This document shows, one piece after another, positions 34,629 to 42,482 of a DNA stretch of 64,000 bases; position 1 is the stretch's first letter; the number at the start of each line of letters is the position of its first letter. The notes below the pieces were generated by a model. That model was not told the DNA's origin and did no database searches. It saw only the letters and a list, made by a program, of their open reading frames with translations. Position numbers and translations under genes: made by a program. Source of the DNA: Dietzia sp. JS16-p6b (lineage in GTDB: Bacteria > Actinomycetota > Actinomycetes > Mycobacteriales > Mycobacteriaceae); assembly GCF_003052165.1 (NCBI RefSeq), contig NZ_CP024869.1, positions 2,824,001-2,888,000 on the forward strand. The letters are read 5' to 3'.

Positions 34629-35792
34629 TCAGTCGGACTTGATGACCTCGCCGGACTCGTCGAATCGGTAGGAGATCCAGTCCTCCGGGGTGAACAGCTC
34701 GTGGTCTTCCGCCGAGAATGGCTGATCGAAGGTCTGGCCCAGGACGTCGATCGTCTCGAGGTTCTCCATCGCGTCCCGGACGGCCTCGTAGTCATTCGCG
34801 TCCCCAGCCTCGGCGACCGCCGCGGCATAGGTGAGAGTCGATGCGTACAGGGCCCACACGGCGGTCAGGATGAGCGGGTCCTCGCCGTACTCATCGCGGT
34901 AGCGGGTGGTGAGGTCCACCATCTCGTCGGTCTCGAAGTCGATCGGAGCCGCGAAGACCGTCTGCTCCCAGTCCGCCGCATTCGACAGCTCGGTGAACGC
35001 AGGATCGAGAATCGTTGCGGTGGCGACCACCTCGGCGTCGTAGTTCGCCTGCGCCATGCTGCGCAGCAGTGTCGCGTGCTCGGCGCCTGTGGTGAACCAG
35101 ACGATGACCGTATCCACTCCGGCGCGGTTCAGCGCGTTGACCTGCGAGACCATCGAGGTTGCGCCCGGATCGACACCTTCTGCTGCGACGAGATCGAGTC
35201 CGTTCTCCTCGACGTAGGACCGCACAGCGTCATACCCGGCCTGGCCGAAACCGTCGGTCCCGTAGACCATCCCGACCGTCTTGCCATCACCGAAAGCCGA
35301 GGACGCGACGGCATCGATGTTCTGGTCGTTGTTGTAGTTGGTCCGGAACGCCCAGTTCGGCTGCTCCGAATAGTCGATGATCTGGTCGGCTGTCGGGATG
35401 CCGGTCATCCATGGCCGTCCGGCTCGCTGGATGAGCGGCGCAACCTGGAGCGACACCCCGGACAGCGACGGGCCGAAGATGACGTCGACCTGCTCCTGGT
35501 TCAGCAACTCCTGGATCAGTCGCGCTCCGGTCTCGGGCTCGCCTCGGTCGTCACGCTCGACGAGATCGAAGGTGACCCCGTAGCGCTCCTCGGCCTCCGC
35601 CTGCGCGAGCTCGATTCCACGCTCCAGCTCTGTCCAGTACTGGGAGGCCGGGTTGGTCTTGGGGCCGATGACTCCGGCCTTGACCGCCAGCCCACCCTCC
35701 CCTCCTCCGGCCGACGAATTGCCGCACGCGCTGAGACCGCCAGCCAGCAGGGACGCCACCGCGATGGCGGCGAGGGGCATCTTCGACTTCAT
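34629..35792 (-). CDS. Periplasmic-binding-type lipoprotein of the Liv importer
   Basis: A 387-residue substrate-binding lipoprotein. The signal peptide ends in the lipobox LSAC (Cys near residue 26), followed by a Gly/Ser linker and a type 1 periplasmic-binding fold (VKAGVIGPKTNPASQYWTELERGIELA, VIFGPSLSG, VGMVYGTDGFGQAGYDA). It captures the extracellular substrate for the LivH/LivMG/LivF complex. The ATG follows GAGGAGAACAC. First gene of the importer operon, with promoter and TetR operator just upstream. Confidence 0.93.
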   Translation of the reverse strand: MKSKMPLAAIAVASLLAGGLSACGNSSAGGGEGGLAVKAGVIGPKTNPASQYWTELERGIELAQAEAEERYGVTFDLVERDDRGEPETGARLIQELLNQEQVDVIFGPSLSGVSLQVAPLIQRAGRPWMTGIPTADQIIDYSEQPNWAFRTNYNNDQNIDAVASSAFGDGKTVGMVYGTDGFGQAGYDAVRSYVEENGLDLVAAEGVDPGATSMVSQVNALNRAGVDTVIVWFTTGAEHATLLRSMAQANYDAEVVATATILDPAFTELSNAADWEQTVFAAPIDFETDEMVDLTTRYRDEYGEDPLILTAVWALYASTLTYAAAVAEAGDANDYEAVRDAMENLETIDVLGQTFDQPFSAEDHELFTPEDWISYRFDESGEVIKSD

Positions 35793-35816
35793 GTGTTCTC
35801 CTCGGGTCAGAATAAA

Positions 35817-35830
35817 CAAACGATCGGTAG
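35817..35830. promoter_or_regulatory. Predicted TetR operator, importer promoter
   Basis: CAAACGATCGGTAG, matching the other three sites. It sits immediately downstream of the predicted -10, over the expected transcription start, a typical repressor position. Confidence 0.65.
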
Positions 35831-35840
35831 CTACAAGCTA

Positions 35841-35869
35841 ATAGAACTTGGTGGGCGTCCCTGTGTCAA
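35841..35869 (-). promoter_or_regulatory. Predicted promoter of the importer operon
   Basis: On the minus strand a perfect -35 TTGACA (35869-35864) is followed after 17 bp by TTCTAT (35846-35841); TATTAG three bases further on is an alternative -10. The start site would fall near 35834. Confidence 0.55.
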
Positions 35870-35903
35870 GGGTCACATTTCGCCAGGGTGGCGTTGCGTC
35901 ACG

Positions 35904-36638
35904 TCACAACGAACTACCGCCGTCGACCATCAGGGTCTGCCCTTGGACCATCCCGGCCCCGGGTGACGTCATGAGCTCCACCGCGGCGATCACGTCCGCG
36001 AACGTGACCCCGCGCCCGGCGGGGTTGGCGCGCGCTGCCCAGTCCAAGCGGTCCTGAGCCCGCTCCCCGAACATCGTGCGGAATGCGAGCGTGTCCAGCG
36101 CGCCGGCCGAGACCGTGTTGGCCCGGACCCCGTGCCTTGCCAACTCCACCGACAGGTAGCGGATCAGCGCTTCCCCCAAGGACTTCGATGGCCCCAGGGC
36201 GACGTACGACGGCACGACCCGCTGCGCTCCCTGACTGCTGATGTACACGACGCTGCTGCCGGGTTTCAGCACTGGCATCAGTAGCTGTGTCATCGGCACC
36301 ATCGAGGTCGCGTTCACCGCGATTGCGTGCGCCAACTGCCCGGGATCGATCTCGAGTGCCGCGCCGGGGACCGCCAGCGCCGCACAGTGGACATACAAGG
36401 CCAGGTCATCCGTCTGTTGGAGGACCTTGTCGGCGACATCGGCAACCCCCTCGAGGGTTCCCATGTCCGCTTTCACCAGCGTCGCGCGACCTCCGGCGGA
36501 GTGGATGCTGCGCCTGGTCGCCTCTGCGGCCTCCTCGTTCGAATGGAAGTTCACGACCACGTCGTGCCCGAGCCCGGCCCAGTGCTCGGCGATCGCCCTG
36601 CCTATCCCCGAGGTGCCCCCGGTCACGAGAACGGTCAC
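35904..36638 (-). CDS. FabL-like short-chain reductase (enoyl-ACP reductase III type)
   Basis: A 244-residue SDR beginning MTVLVTGGTSGIGRAIAEHW. Unlike classical SDRs the catalytic Tyr and Lys are separated by six residues (Y-VALGPS-K), the spacing of enoyl-ACP reductases; the surrounding SLGEALIRYLSVELARHGVRAN, NPAGR and GQTLMVDGGSSL fit Bacillus FabL. It would reduce a trans-2-enoyl thioester with NADPH. Actinobacteria normally use InhA/FabI, so this is an accessory enzyme. The GTG start overlaps a short upstream frame (GTGA). Confidence 0.82.
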   Translation of the reverse strand: MTVLVTGGTSGIGRAIAEHWAGLGHDVVVNFHSNEEAAEATRRSIHSAGGRATLVKADMGTLEGVADVADKVLQQTDDLALYVHCAALAVPGAALEIDPGQLAHAIAVNATSMVPMTQLLMPVLKPGSSVVYISSQGAQRVVPSYVALGPSKSLGEALIRYLSVELARHGVRANTVSAGALDTLAFRTMFGERAQDRLDWAARANPAGRGVTFADVIAAVELMTSPGAGMVQGQTLMVDGGSSL

Positions 36639-36751
36639 CGCGACACCCCCGTCGCCGCGGTCCCCATACGCCGTTCACTCACCGGGCTCGCCAACGGACC
36701 GCAGACGCCCTCGGCCATCGGACCCGACCTGCCGATTTTGTGATCGCTCAT
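36635..36751 (-). CDS. Short frame coupled to the FabL-like gene (possible leader peptide)
   Basis: A 38-residue frame starting MSDHKIGRSG with a good ribosome-binding site (GGGAG, 6-7 bases before the ATG). Its TGA overlaps the GTG of the reductase gene, whose own start has no clear ribosome-binding site. Translation of the reductase probably depends on this frame. The peptide resembles nothing I know, so the coupling may be its only role. Confidence 0.4.
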   Translation of the reverse strand: MSDHKIGRSGPMAEGVCGPLASPVSERRMGTAATGVSR

Positions 36752-36763
36752 CAGAAGCTCCCT

Positions 36764-36781
36764 AGTGTGATGTATGACACT
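36764..36781. promoter_or_regulatory. Imperfect palindrome, probable operator
   Basis: AGTGTGATGTATGACACT has perfect 5-bp arms (AGTGT/ACACT) and an AT match inside. It lies in the promoter region of the FabL-like unit, 13 bp before its ribosome-binding site. It differs from the TetR palindromes of the island. The remaining 270 bases up to 37055 show no gene. Confidence 0.45.
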
Positions 36782-37055
36782 GCACACCTTAGACAACCTT
36801 TCAGTAGGTAACGTCGGAATCGTGCGTCCGGCACCAGGGGGTGGGGTAGCCGCTCACCGTGCGACGGTTCACCTTGAGGTGCCCCGGGGGGAGAAACCGG
36901 ACAGGCTCGGGATGCCAGATTGTCGCGCGAGCCGGCGTCTCGGCACCGGCCCCGGGCCCTCCAGGGCGCAGCGCTGAGCCCCGGCCCCACCAGCGCCCCA
37001 CCGCATCTCACCGTTCCTCCGGTCCCTGCGCAGAACGGTCATTACGCTTCCTGAC

Positions 37056-37961
37056 ATGAGTCAAGCTGCGTCGCTCCTGCGGGTCGGGATCGCTTATGTC
37101 ATCGCCATCGGCGCCGGGTTGGCGTGGCTGCTGTGGGGGCCGGGCACCGGCCAGCTGTTGCTCGACGGTCTGATCGCCGATCTCATCGCGACCCTCGTCA
37201 TCTTTGCTTTCAGCCGCTTCTACGGGAACTCCACGTTCTACGACGCCTATTGGTCGGTCATCCCGCCGCTGCTGGCGTTCTACTGGTGGATCGCGGCCGA
37301 CGCGGGCGTGAACGACGTCCGCTGGTGGCTCATGATGACCGTCCTGCTGGCCTGGGCGGTGCGCCTGACCCTCAACTGGATCCGCACCTTCCCCGGCATG
37401 CACCACGAGGACTGGCGCTACCCGATGGTCCGCGAGCGGGCCGGGCGGTTCGAGTTCGTGGCCGACCTCATGGGCATCCACGTCTTCCCGACCCTGCAGG
37501 TCTTCGCCGGGCTCATCCCCGTCTACGTGGTGGCGACCCGCGCCGGTGAGCCGCTCGGCTGGCTCGACTTCGTGGCCTTCGGCGTCGGCCTGGCCGCGCT
37601 GGCCCTCGAGACCGTCGCCGACCTCCAGATGCACCGCTTCATCGCCACGCGCACTCCCGGGCAGGTCATGGACACCGGCGTGTGGTCGTGGTCCCGGCAC
37701 CCCAACTACTTCGGCGAGTGCGGCATCTGGTTCTCCATGGGCCTGTTCGGGCTCGCGGCCTGGCCCGGCGCATGGTGGGTCTTGGTGGGCACCGCTGCCA
37801 TGGTGACGATGTTCCTGGCCGTGAGCATCCCGATGATGGAGCAGCGGAGCCTCGAGCGGCGGCCCGAGTACACGCGCGTGGTGGAGCGGGTGTCGCTGTT
37901 CATCCCCCGCCCGCCCAGGAAACTCCCGCCCGAGAAGAGCCGGACCACCACCTCCGCGTGA
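37056..37961 (+). CDS. DUF1295 membrane protein, steroid-5-alpha-reductase-like fold
   Basis: A 301-residue protein with six to seven helices. The motifs FYGNSTFYDAYWSVIP, TLNWIRTFPGMHHEDWRY and the C-terminal GVWSWSRHPNYFGE define DUF1295, relatives of steroid 5-alpha-reductases and isoprenylcysteine methyltransferases that bind NADPH or S-adenosylmethionine near the membrane. Substrate unknown. Its stop overlaps the GTG of the following flavoprotein gene (GTGA), so the two are made together and may act as a reductase pair. Confidence 0.9.
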   Translation: MSQAASLLRVGIAYVIAIGAGLAWLLWGPGTGQLLLDGLIADLIATLVIFAFSRFYGNSTFYDAYWSVIPPLLAFYWWIAADAGVNDVRWWLMMTVLLAWAVRLTLNWIRTFPGMHHEDWRYPMVRERAGRFEFVADLMGIHVFPTLQVFAGLIPVYVVATRAGEPLGWLDFVAFGVGLAALALETVADLQMHRFIATRTPGQVMDTGVWSWSRHPNYFGECGIWFSMGLFGLAAWPGAWWVLVGTAAMVTMFLAVSIPMMEQRSLERRPEYTRVVERVSLFIPRPPRKLPPEKSRTTTSA

Positions 37962-39097
37962 GCCGCCCCCGGATCGTCGTGGTCGGACTCGGGGACACCG
38001 GCGTCCTCACCGCGATCGCGCTCCGGACACTCGGCGACGTCGTGGCCATCAGCGCCACGCCGGAGTTCGTCAGCGGTCAGGAGCTGGGTCTGCGGCTGGC
38101 CCGGCCGGAGGCGTGGACGCGCGACTATCGCATCGCCTACCGCCGGTTCCGCGGCCTCGACCGGGTGCGGATCGTGCACGGCAGCGCGACCGCCCTCGAC
38201 ACCGAGAACCGTGTCGTGCGCGTGAGCCTCGCGGACGGCGCAGCAGGTGAGGGCTCGGTCGCCGAGGTGCGGTACGACGTCGCGGTCGTCGCCACCGGGG
38301 TGACCAACGGCTTCTGGCGACGCGCCACGCTCCGGGATTCACGCGGCGTGGACGCCGACATCACCCTCCCCCACGAGCGCGTCGCGGGCGCGGCGTCGGT
38401 GGCGATCATCGGCGGCGGCGCGGCGGCCGTGAGCTCGGCGGCGCAGGTGGCCGAACGCTGGCCGGGCAAGGCTGTGGACCTCTACTTCCCCGGCGACCGC
38501 GCGCTGCCCCACCACCACGCCCGCGTCTGGGACCGGGTGCGCGGGCGGCTGGAGGAGCTGGGCGTCGGCCTGCACCCCGGTCACCGCGCGGAGCTGCCGG
38601 GTGGTGATGACGACGACACCGCGCACCTCACCACCGACCCGGTGCGCTGGTCGACGGGTCAGCCACCGACCACGGCCGACGTCGTGATCTGGGCCATCGG
38701 CCGCGTGAGGCCCAACACCTCGTGGCTGCCCGCGGCCATGCTCGACGACCGCGGCTTCGTCCGCGTCGAGCCGACGCTACAGGTGTCGGGGCACAGCGAT
38801 GTCTTCGCTGTCGGCGACGTGGCCGCCACCGACCCACTGCGCACCTCCGCCCGCAACCGAGGCCACATTCTGGTCGCGCGCAACATCCGCGCGCACCTGC
38901 GCGGCACGCCACCACGCGACTACCGACCGCCCAGGCGCCGGTGGGGCTCAGTGCTCGGCCCGCTGCGAGACGGGCTCATCGTCTTCACCCCACCCGGCCG
39001 TGGTGTTCGCGTCCCCGCGCCGGCGGCCGATGTACTGCTCCAACGGCTCATCACGCACCAGGTGATCTACCGCGGGGTGCGCCGGCGGGGGCGGTGA
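37958..39097 (+). CDS. FAD-dependent pyridine nucleotide oxidoreductase
   Basis: A 379-residue flavoprotein of the NDH-2/AIF family. The FAD fold starts RIVVVGLGDTGVLTAIAL (third Gly replaced by Thr-Gly), the NAD fold is SVAIIGGGAAAVSSAAQV, and the second FAD motif is DVFAVGDVAATDP. The C-terminal ~70 residues are basic with GSVLGPLRDGLIVFTPPGRG, a possible membrane-contact region. No redox-active CxxC is visible. It is coupled to the DUF1295 gene, which suggests that it supplies electrons to a membrane reduction (inference). Confidence 0.88.
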   Translation: MSRPRIVVVGLGDTGVLTAIALRTLGDVVAISATPEFVSGQELGLRLARPEAWTRDYRIAYRRFRGLDRVRIVHGSATALDTENRVVRVSLADGAAGEGSVAEVRYDVAVVATGVTNGFWRRATLRDSRGVDADITLPHERVAGAASVAIIGGGAAAVSSAAQVAERWPGKAVDLYFPGDRALPHHHARVWDRVRGRLEELGVGLHPGHRAELPGGDDDDTAHLTTDPVRWSTGQPPTTADVVIWAIGRVRPNTSWLPAAMLDDRGFVRVEPTLQVSGHSDVFAVGDVAATDPLRTSARNRGHILVARNIRAHLRGTPPRDYRPPRRRWGSVLGPLRDGLIVFTPPGRGVRVPAPAADVLLQRLITHQVIYRGVRRRGR

Positions 39098-39212
39098 GGG
39101 TCTGCCGGTTCCGGTCGCCGTCGGTGAGGGCCGAGGACCGGTCTCACGTGGCCTGACCTGCGCGTCCAGCACTACGGTCGCACGCCGTCGGCGGCGGCGC
39201 TAAGTTCGAAGC

Positions 39213-39755
39213 ATGCCTGAATTCACCGTTCCCGGACTGTCCACCGACGACTCCGCCACCCTCGCCGACACCCTCCAGAAGCGACTCACCGCGTGCAACG
39301 ACCTGCACCTGACCCTCAAGCACGTGCACTGGAACGTGGTGGGCCCCAACTTCATCGCGGTCCACGAGATGCTCGACCCGCAGGTCGAGCTGGTGCGCGG
39401 CTACGCCGACGTGCTGGCGGAGCGCATCGCCACCCTCGGCGGCTCGCCCGTGGGCACGATCGGCGCCAACGCCGACCACCGCTCGTGGGACGACTACTCG
39501 CTCGGCCGCGACACCGCGCAGGCGCACCTCGGCGCGCTGGACAAGGTGTACGACGGGATGATCGGCGACCACCGCAAGGCCATCGCCGTGGCCGGCGACG
39601 TCGACCCCGTCACCGAGGACATCCTCATCGGCCAGACCGCCGAGCTCGAGAAGTTCCAGTGGTTCATCCGCGCACACCTGGAGAACGCCTCCGGCGAGCT
39701 GCCCACCGCGAACGACGCCACCGAGAAGGGCGCCGCGCGGGACGCCACGGCCTGA
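39213..39755 (+). CDS. dps: Dps-family DNA-binding ferritin
   Basis: A 180-residue Dps. The ferroxidase-site block HVHWNVVGPNFIAVHEMLDPQVE is intact, with the His, Asp and Glu ligands in the expected order, and the D helix ends in AELEKFQWFIRAHLE. Like mycobacterial Dps it has a hydrophilic C-terminal tail (about 20 residues). It stores iron and protects DNA from peroxide. A strong hairpin terminator follows 26 bp after the stop. Confidence 0.95.
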   Translation: MPEFTVPGLSTDDSATLADTLQKRLTACNDLHLTLKHVHWNVVGPNFIAVHEMLDPQVELVRGYADVLAERIATLGGSPVGTIGANADHRSWDDYSLGRDTAQAHLGALDKVYDGMIGDHRKAIAVAGDVDPVTEDILIGQTAELEKFQWFIRAHLENASGELPTANDATEKGAARDATA

Positions 39756-39780
39756 TCGCACCAGCCTGATCGCGCCAGCC

Positions 39781-39820
39781 ACGACGGGCCGGATTCCCAC
39801 CAGGGAGTCCGGCCCGTCGT
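39781..39820 (+). terminator. Hairpin terminator after dps
   Basis: ACGACGGGCCGGATTCCC pairs with GGGAGTCCGGCCCGTCGT across a four-base ACCA loop, an 18-bp stem with one internal mismatch, followed by CGTTCG. No U-tract, as usual in high-GC actinobacteria. Confidence 0.85.
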
Positions 39821-39909
39821 CGTTCGCCGGGACCGCTGTCGACCGCCACGCTCACCCCAGCGGTTCCCATCGGTGGCGCAGGTGACCTGAGGGCGCCCAC
39901 ACTCACTGC

Positions 39910-41169
39910 GTGCCCAATACCGACCTGATGTTCGCGGTCATCGGAGCGGCCCTGCTCATCGGGTCGTTCCTTCCGCGCCTGCTCCGTGAGCGGGTCCTGT
40001 CCGCACCGATCGTGGTGGTGGGCGTGGGGATGCTGGTCGGGTGGCTGATGCCCACCGAATCGCAGCTCGTTGACGTGATCGAGCACGCGGAGCTGGCCGA
40101 GCGGATGGCCGAGGTCACCGTGATCGTGGCGCTGTTCGGCGTCGGCCTGGCGCTGGACCGCCCCCTGAGCCTGCGAGGCTGGACCACCACGTGGCGGCTG
40201 CTGGCGATCGGCATGCCCCTGTCCATCGCGGGGGTCGCGGTGCTGGGGTGGTGGGTGCTGGGGCTGACCCCCGCGGTCGCCGTGCTGCTCGGGGCGGTGC
40301 TCGCCCCCACCGACCCGGTCCTCGCCTCCGACGTGCAGGTGGAGGGTCCGAGTTCCGGCGAGGAGGTCAACGACGAGCACGACGAGGCCCGCTTCGCCCT
40401 CACCTCCGAGGCCGGGCTCAACGACGCCCTCGCGTTCCCCTTCGTCTACCTCGCCATCTACCTGGCGACCAAGGGCGATCCCGGCCAGTGGCTCCTGGGC
40501 TGGGTGGCGTGGGATCTGGTGGCCAAGACGCTCATCGGCGCGGTGGTGGGTTACCTCCTGGGCCGGTTGATCGGGGCGGCGGTCTACCGGGTGCGGGTGG
40601 GTGAGCACCGGCTCGTGGGGTTCGCCGAGCCCGCCGCCGCCGTGGCCACGCTCCTGCTCGCCTACGGCGTCGGCGAGCTGGTGGGCGGCTGGGGATTCCT
40701 CGCCGTGTTCTGCGCGGCCCTCGGGGTCCGCGCGTCCGAGCGCGACGACGAGCGGCACGAGCACTTCCACGAGTTCGTGGAGTACACCGAGCACCTGCTC
40801 ACCCTGCTGGTCCTGCTGGTGATCGGCGCCTCGTTCGTCTCCGACGCACTCCCCCGCCTGGAGTGGACCCACGTGGCGGTGGCGGCCGGCGTCCTGCTGG
40901 TGATCCGCCCGCTCACCGCCTGGGTCTCGCTCCTGGGCGACCGCAAGCTCCGCCGCGATGAGCGCATGGTGGTGTCGGTGTTCGGCGTCCGGGGCGTCGG
41001 CTCGGTGTTCTACCTCTGCTACGCCATGGGCTACTTCCCCAAGGAGGACGGCTGGACCCTGTGGCCGGCGGTGTCGCTGGTGATCGTGGCCTCCCTGGTG
41101 CTCCACGGCGCGAGCGCGTCCCAGGTCATGCGGGCGCTGGACCGGCGGCGGGCACGGGCGGGGAGCTGA
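39910..41169 (+). CDS. CPA-family cation/proton antiporter
   Basis: A 419-residue protein with about twelve membrane helices. Antiporter landmarks: VGMLVGWLMP, GAVLAPTDPVLASDVQV (the TDP motif of helix 5-6 with the transport Asp) and SEAGLNDALAFPFVYLAI (the ND motif), then VFGVRGVGSVFYLCYAMG near the C terminus. It exchanges Na+ or K+ for H+ at the inner membrane. The C-terminal cytoplasmic tail is short. The GTG at 39910 is the only early start. No regulatory domain. Confidence 0.93.
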   Translation: MPNTDLMFAVIGAALLIGSFLPRLLRERVLSAPIVVVGVGMLVGWLMPTESQLVDVIEHAELAERMAEVTVIVALFGVGLALDRPLSLRGWTTTWRLLAIGMPLSIAGVAVLGWWVLGLTPAVAVLLGAVLAPTDPVLASDVQVEGPSSGEEVNDEHDEARFALTSEAGLNDALAFPFVYLAIYLATKGDPGQWLLGWVAWDLVAKTLIGAVVGYLLGRLIGAAVYRVRVGEHRLVGFAEPAAAVATLLLAYGVGELVGGWGFLAVFCAALGVRASERDDERHEHFHEFVEYTEHLLTLLVLLVIGASFVSDALPRLEWTHVAVAAGVLLVIRPLTAWVSLLGDRKLRRDERMVVSVFGVRGVGSVFYLCYAMGYFPKEDGWTLWPAVSLVIVASLVLHGASASQVMRALDRRRARAGS

Positions 41170-41252
41170 GCGCCGACCCGGGAGGGCACGCAGCCGTGAC
41201 GCCCCCCGCCCGTGACGCCCCCGCTCCCCCACGACCGGGCCCGCCGTCGTCT

Positions 41253-42272
41253 CTACAGCTGCCGCGCCACCTCCGAGGCCACCAGCTCCAGGTGATCGAG
41301 GTCGGACATGTCGAGCATCTGCAGGTAGATGCGCCGCGCCCCGATCGCCGAGTAGCGGCCGATGGTGTCGACCACCTGGTCCGGGGTGCCGGCCGCGCCG
41401 TTGGCCCGCAGCTCGTCGACCTCCCGGCCGATGGCGTCGGCGCGGCGGGCGAGCTCCGCCTCGTCCCGGCCGCAGCACAAGACCAGGGCGGCCGAGCGCA
41501 CGATCTCCCCCGGCGCCCGGCCACGCTCCGCGCACGCCTCGTCGACGCGGCGGTATTGGGTGGCCGCGGTGTCGACGTCGGCGAACGGCACGTTGAACTC
41601 GTCGGCAAACCTGGCGGCGAGCGCGGGGGTGCGGCGTTTGCCGAACCCACCGACGATGACCGGCGGCCTCTGCTGTAGCGGCTTGGGCAGGCCGGGAGAG
41701 TCGACCAGGTCGATCCGCTTGCCGCGGATCGTGACCGTCTCCCCCTCGGGAGTCGACCACAGGGTCTCCAGCGCGCCGAGGGTGTCCTCGAGCATGTCGA
41801 AACGCTCGCCGAGGGGCGGGAAGGGGATGCCGTAGGCGGTGTGTTCGTCGTCGTACCACCCGGCCCCCAGGCCGACGTCCAGGCGTCCCCCGGACATCTG
41901 GTCGACCTGCGCGAGCGAGATCGCCAGCGGGCCCAGGTGGCGGAAGGTCACCGAGGTGAGCAGGGTGCCGAGCCGGATGGAGCTGGTCTCCCGGGCCAGG
42001 CCCGCCAGGGTGAGCCAGGCGTCGGTGGGGCCGGGCAGGCCGCTGACGTCGCCCATCTTGAGGTAGTGGTCCGAGCGGAAGAACGCCTCATACCCCAGGT
42101 CCTCGGCCGCGCGGGCGACCGCGAGCTGGTCGGCGTAGGTGGCGCCCTGCTGGGGTTCGACGAACACGCGCAGCGCGACCGTGCCGTCAGGCGCGCTGTC
42201 GGCGGCGGAGCTGGGCGCGGCGGAGACGGCTGCGGTGGGGCTGGCTGCGGGAGGGCTGGAGTCGGCTGGCAT
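41253..42272 (-). CDS. LLM-class (F420-dependent) oxidoreductase
   Basis: A 339-residue luciferase-like TIM-barrel enzyme. Features of the F420-dependent group are LAISLAQVDQMSGGRLDVGLGAGWYDDEH, TPEGETVTIRGKRI and PPVIVGGFGKRRTPALAARFAD (segments quoted in parts from the N terminus to the middle). An Ala/Ser-rich 30-residue N-terminal extension precedes the barrel; the start could instead lie within it. Substrate unknown. Monocistronic. Confidence 0.9.
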   Translation of the reverse strand: MPADSSPPAASPTAAVSAAPSSAADSAPDGTVALRVFVEPQQGATYADQLAVARAAEDLGYEAFFRSDHYLKMGDVSGLPGPTDAWLTLAGLARETSSIRLGTLLTSVTFRHLGPLAISLAQVDQMSGGRLDVGLGAGWYDDEHTAYGIPFPPLGERFDMLEDTLGALETLWSTPEGETVTIRGKRIDLVDSPGLPKPLQQRPPVIVGGFGKRRTPALAARFADEFNVPFADVDTAATQYRRVDEACAERGRAPGEIVRSAALVLCCGRDEAELARRADAIGREVDELRANGAAGTPDQVVDTIGRYSAIGARRIYLQMLDMSDLDHLELVASEVARQL

Positions 42273-42322
42273 GACGTCCACAATGCCCTCGCTCGATCGG
42301 GCCTGCACGGCTCGCTACCCGT

Positions 42323-42390
42323 CGCGCGGTCACTTCTGATCGCGTTCTCCCAGGTGGCGTCCCGGGGAAGCCGTCAGATGTGACCACTCG
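42323..42390. repeat. 68-bp dispersed element
   Basis: Left end CGCGCGGTC, core ATCGCGTTCTCCCAGGTG (to 42356), right end CAGATGTGACCACTCG (42375-42390). Identical spacing to the copies at 10889, 14514 and 46554. It lies in the shared upstream/downstream gap between two minus-strand genes. Confidence 0.85.
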
Positions 42391-42482
42391 ACGAGTGAGC
42401 GTCTCCACGCGCGCCGTGTCCCGGGAGCGGCACCAGGCGAAGGCGGCCATCCGCTCGAGCGGCTGACGCGGGGCGGTCGCGC

